DNA of 39,038 bases, taken from positions 1 to 39,038 of the IMG/VR virus record IMGVR_UViG_3300009788_000191, one strand, 5' to 3'. The notes under the pieces are model-generated. The model made no database searches. It was not told where the DNA came from and saw only the letters and a list, made by a program, of their open reading frames with translations. The stretch is from a virus. The translations under genes and the position numbers were made by a program. The stretch's first letter is position 1. The number at the start of each line of letters is the position of its first letter. Positions 37,395 to 39,038 of this stretch are shown here, piece by piece.

Positions 37395-38096
37395 CTAATG
37401 TCTCCCTACTCTTATTTTAGCTATTTCCTCAGTATGTCCATATATATGTAGCCCTTTACTAGCCACTATCATCTCTCCGTCTAGTACGCCTATCTCGCTA
37501 GCCATAAACTCTTTAAGATATTGTATTCCGGCTAGATTAGCAGGTAGTCCAGCCCATGCCTCCCAAGACCTAAAATATATAAAAAAGTGAAGTTTGTTGT
37601 CTTGTATACGAGTATCTATGTGTCTTAAACAAGGAGGATCTACGAGCATGATATCCTCTATCTTTCCAACTTGCATTATGTTTTGGTTAGATCTGTGACC
37701 CTTCACCCTATATGATAATATTGTTTGGGATATCTGGTCAATCTTAGGCAAGCTCCTTTTAGATCCTACAAGCCTCTCTCCATAAGTATATTCTTCGTTG
37801 TCTGCTATACTGTTAGACATTATATATTCTACGTACGATCTTTCTACACCTTCTCCACCTTCTATATATTTAATGTCTACAGGGTTTGGTATTCCTAAGT
37901 GATCTGGTACTTGAGGAACCAAAGGAATAGTTCCAGGATGCTTAACTCTAGCCGTGAAGTAATCAAGCTCTATCCTATCTTCTCCTGCATACGAGCCAGA
38001 ATCTATTTTAAACCTTCTACCTTTACTAACAAGCGCATGAAGACTTTGAAACCAAAGGTCTGGTAAGTCAGTTGCCTCAATATTAACTATGTTCAT
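37395..38096 (-). CDS. ThyA-superfamily thymidylate synthase or hydroxymethylase
   Basis: The 233-residue product resembles thymidylate synthase of the archaeal-like, shorter type. Conserved residues: EYTYGERL (103-110), catalytic Cys156 in VDPPCLRHID, Arg176 in FRS, Asn187 in GLPANLAG and His217/Tyr219 in LHIYG. Asn187 is at the position that reads uracil rather than cytosine, so dUMP is the expected substrate. Product could be dTMP or 5-hydroxymethyl-dUMP; motif reading cannot separate these. The SD is GGGGAGGGG. No folate reductase gene is seen. Confidence 0.8.
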   Translation of the reverse strand: MNIVNIEATDLPDLWFQSLHALVSKGRRFKIDSGSYAGEDRIELDYFTARVKHPGTIPLVPQVPDHLGIPNPVDIKYIEGGEGVERSYVEYIMSNSIADNEEYTYGERLVGSKRSLPKIDQISQTILSYRVKGHRSNQNIMQVGKIEDIMLVDPPCLRHIDTRIQDNKLHFFIYFRSWEAWAGLPANLAGIQYLKEFMASEIGVLDGEMIVASKGLHIYGHTEEIAKIRVGRH

Positions 38097-38113
38097 CAGG
38101 TACCCCTCCCCTA

Positions 38114-38147
38114 GTTTGGGCTTGTCTTTTCTATAACAAGCCCAAAC
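38114..38147 (-). promoter_or_regulatory. 12-bp perfect hairpin upstream of thyA-like gene
   Basis: The arms GTTTGGGCTTGT and ACAAGCCCAAAC pair perfectly around a 10-base loop between the fibre gene and the ThyA-type gene. No U-tract follows on the minus strand, only the SD region. It may partially terminate, protect or process the message so that fibre and enzyme are expressed at different levels. Confidence 0.65.
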
Positions 38148-38155
38148 CCTAATCT

Positions 38156-39038
38156 TTATATTCTAGAAATCCTTATTGAGCTATCTGTGGTAGGCGTTCC
38201 AGCATAAAGAGAAAAATTCTGCAAAGAGTTATTATGAAACAAGCCAATCTTGTACACAGTATCAGCTACTAGGGCAGAAGACCAAGACAAAACTACAGTC
38301 TTTGCGCCAATAGCAGTTGGTTCGTAGAAAAGGGAAGACCCGTATGCAGTGTTAAATTGGGTTGGAAGGTCGCCCGAATATATTTGACAAATTATATATG
38401 TTCCAGTGGTAGGGATAGCTGTTGTAAAATCAGAAGTAAGGTTTATGTCTATAGAGTATATCCCATCTGTCTTAGGTGTAAAAGTATTGTTTTCGACAGA
38501 AACGTTGTCGGCACAATCGAACACGGTACTAGCAAATGGAATGGTAGTATATACATCCTTAAGAGCTGAAAGGGCTGTAGTCCTTATAGAAACAGCCTCT
38601 TTAATAGCCTCATACACAACTCCAGTTGTTCCGTCAATTAGCAATGCGCCTGACACTGATTCTACATCGAAAGATATATCTCCATCATTGCCAATTGACA
38701 CACTTGTAGATCCAGCTTCTAAAAGTATATCTCCAACATCGCCAACTGACACACTTGTAGTTCCAGAAATTAAAGATATCTCTCCGCTGTTGCCAACCAT
38801 CACACTTGTAGCTCCAGCATCTAAAAATATATTTCCATTATTGCCAACTGACACACTTGTAGATCCAGCACTTAAAGATATGTCTCCATCATTGCCAACC
38901 AACACACTTGTAGTCCCAGCATTTAAAGAAACGTTTCCGCTTCCTCCGGCAAGTACAGTAGCATTCCCACTGCCAGTAGCACTCACAGTAACATCCCCAG
39001 TATCTTCTGCCAAAAAGTTTGCTCCGTTAGGTGCAGTC
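38156..39038 (-). CDS. Tail fibre with 17-residue repeats, partial at window edge
   Basis: The frame is open to the right edge, reading ACT GCA CCT AAC GGA upstream of a TTG at 39013, so the 5' end is missing. After a degenerate region come five 17-residue repeats of the type TTSVLVGNDGDISLSAG, likely a beta-helical or trimeric shaft. A C-terminal head domain (about the last 140 residues) begins near SVSGALLIDGTTGVVYEAIK and resembles C1q/TNF-like heads: FTPKTDGIYSIDINLTSDFT, ending SSIRISRI. It is a strong candidate for host binding. Confidence 0.7.
   Translation of the reverse strand, partial: TAPNGANFLAEDTGDVTVSATGSGNATVLAGGSGNVSLNAGTTSVLVGNDGDISLSAGSTSVSVGNNGNIFLDAGATSVMVGNSGEISLISGTTSVSVGDVGDILLEAGSTSVSIGNDGDISFDVESVSGALLIDGTTGVVYEAIKEAVSIRTTALSALKDVYTTIPFASTVFDCADNVSVENNTFTPKTDGIYSIDINLTSDFTTAIPTTGTYIICQIYSGDLPTQFNTAYGSSLFYEPTAIGAKTVVLSWSSALVADTVYKIGLFHNNSLQNFSLYAGTPTTDSSIRISRI
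38700..38909 (-). repeat. 51-bp tandem repeats inside fibre gene
   Basis: The string ACACTTGTAG (plus strand) recurs at about 38700, 38751, 38802 and 38853, and as ACACTTGTAGT at 38904, exactly 51 bp apart. Each unit encodes 17 residues of the fibre shaft. Flanking copies are degenerate, which suggests an array that grows and shrinks by recombination. Confidence 0.9.

Noticed and set aside
1-39038. tRNA genes
   Set aside because: I saw no cloverleaf-forming segment with a T-arm consensus (GGTTCGAATCC type) on either strand by eye; a tRNA scan would settle it.

Overview
The window is an AT-rich, densely packed genome, or nearly whole genome, of a tailed double-stranded DNA phage with a long non-contractile (siphovirus-type) tail. 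The evidence is a complete head-to-tail order on the minus strand: protease/scaffold, decoration proteins, major capsid protein, connectors, tail tube, frameshifted tail chaperone, tape measure, a tail tip set resembling lambda L-K-J and gene transfer agents, and fibres. Terminase and portal lie in a second minus-strand block. I see no integrase, lysogeny repressor or partition ATPase, so a lytic life style is likely. A lipoprotein with a perfect lipobox and a Sec-exported protein suggest a diderm host. The host cannot be named from sequence alone.

Layout. (1) About 9.2 to 0 kb, minus strand: small terminase, unknown proteins including a tandem paralogous pair, a cytidylate-kinase homologue, a large terminase split into two genes by a three-gene cassette, a portal with an N-terminal XRE-type helix-turn-helix, then a run of at least ten tiny genes (31-55 codons), mostly membrane peptides, none long enough for usual gene calling. 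(2) 9.2-10.6 kb: control region with two good minus-strand promoters, three 11-bp-phased GTTACAT boxes, a radical-SAM activase gene with a terminator-like leader, and the early plus-strand promoter. (3) 10.6-17.9 kb, plus strand: early operon with small DNA-binding proteins, SSB, PD-(D/E)XK exonuclease, RecT-type annealing protein, replication initiator-like protein, DnaC-like loader and RusA. (4) 36.5-17.9 kb, minus strand: capsid and tail operon, ending convergently against rusA with shared stop bases. (5) 36.5-37.2 kb: long non-coding region with two inverted arrays of 11-bp-phased boxes (5 and 7 copies), a near-perfect palindrome and a strong plus-strand promoter. (6) 39.0-37.2 kb, minus strand: a fibre with 17-residue repeats, a ThyA-fold enzyme and a small membrane protein.

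How it fits together. The plus-strand operon supplies recombination-dependent or initiator/loader-dependent replication. The two minus-strand late blocks each begin just downstream of a GTTACAT array, so the arrays are candidate late-gene control elements or replication origins. A fibre gene runs off the right edge and another minus-strand gene runs off the left edge. This is what a circular or circularly permuted genome opened inside a fibre gene would give, although joining the ends directly does not keep the frame. No classical endolysin or holin is recognisable; the exported proteins and membrane microproteins are the only lysis candidates.
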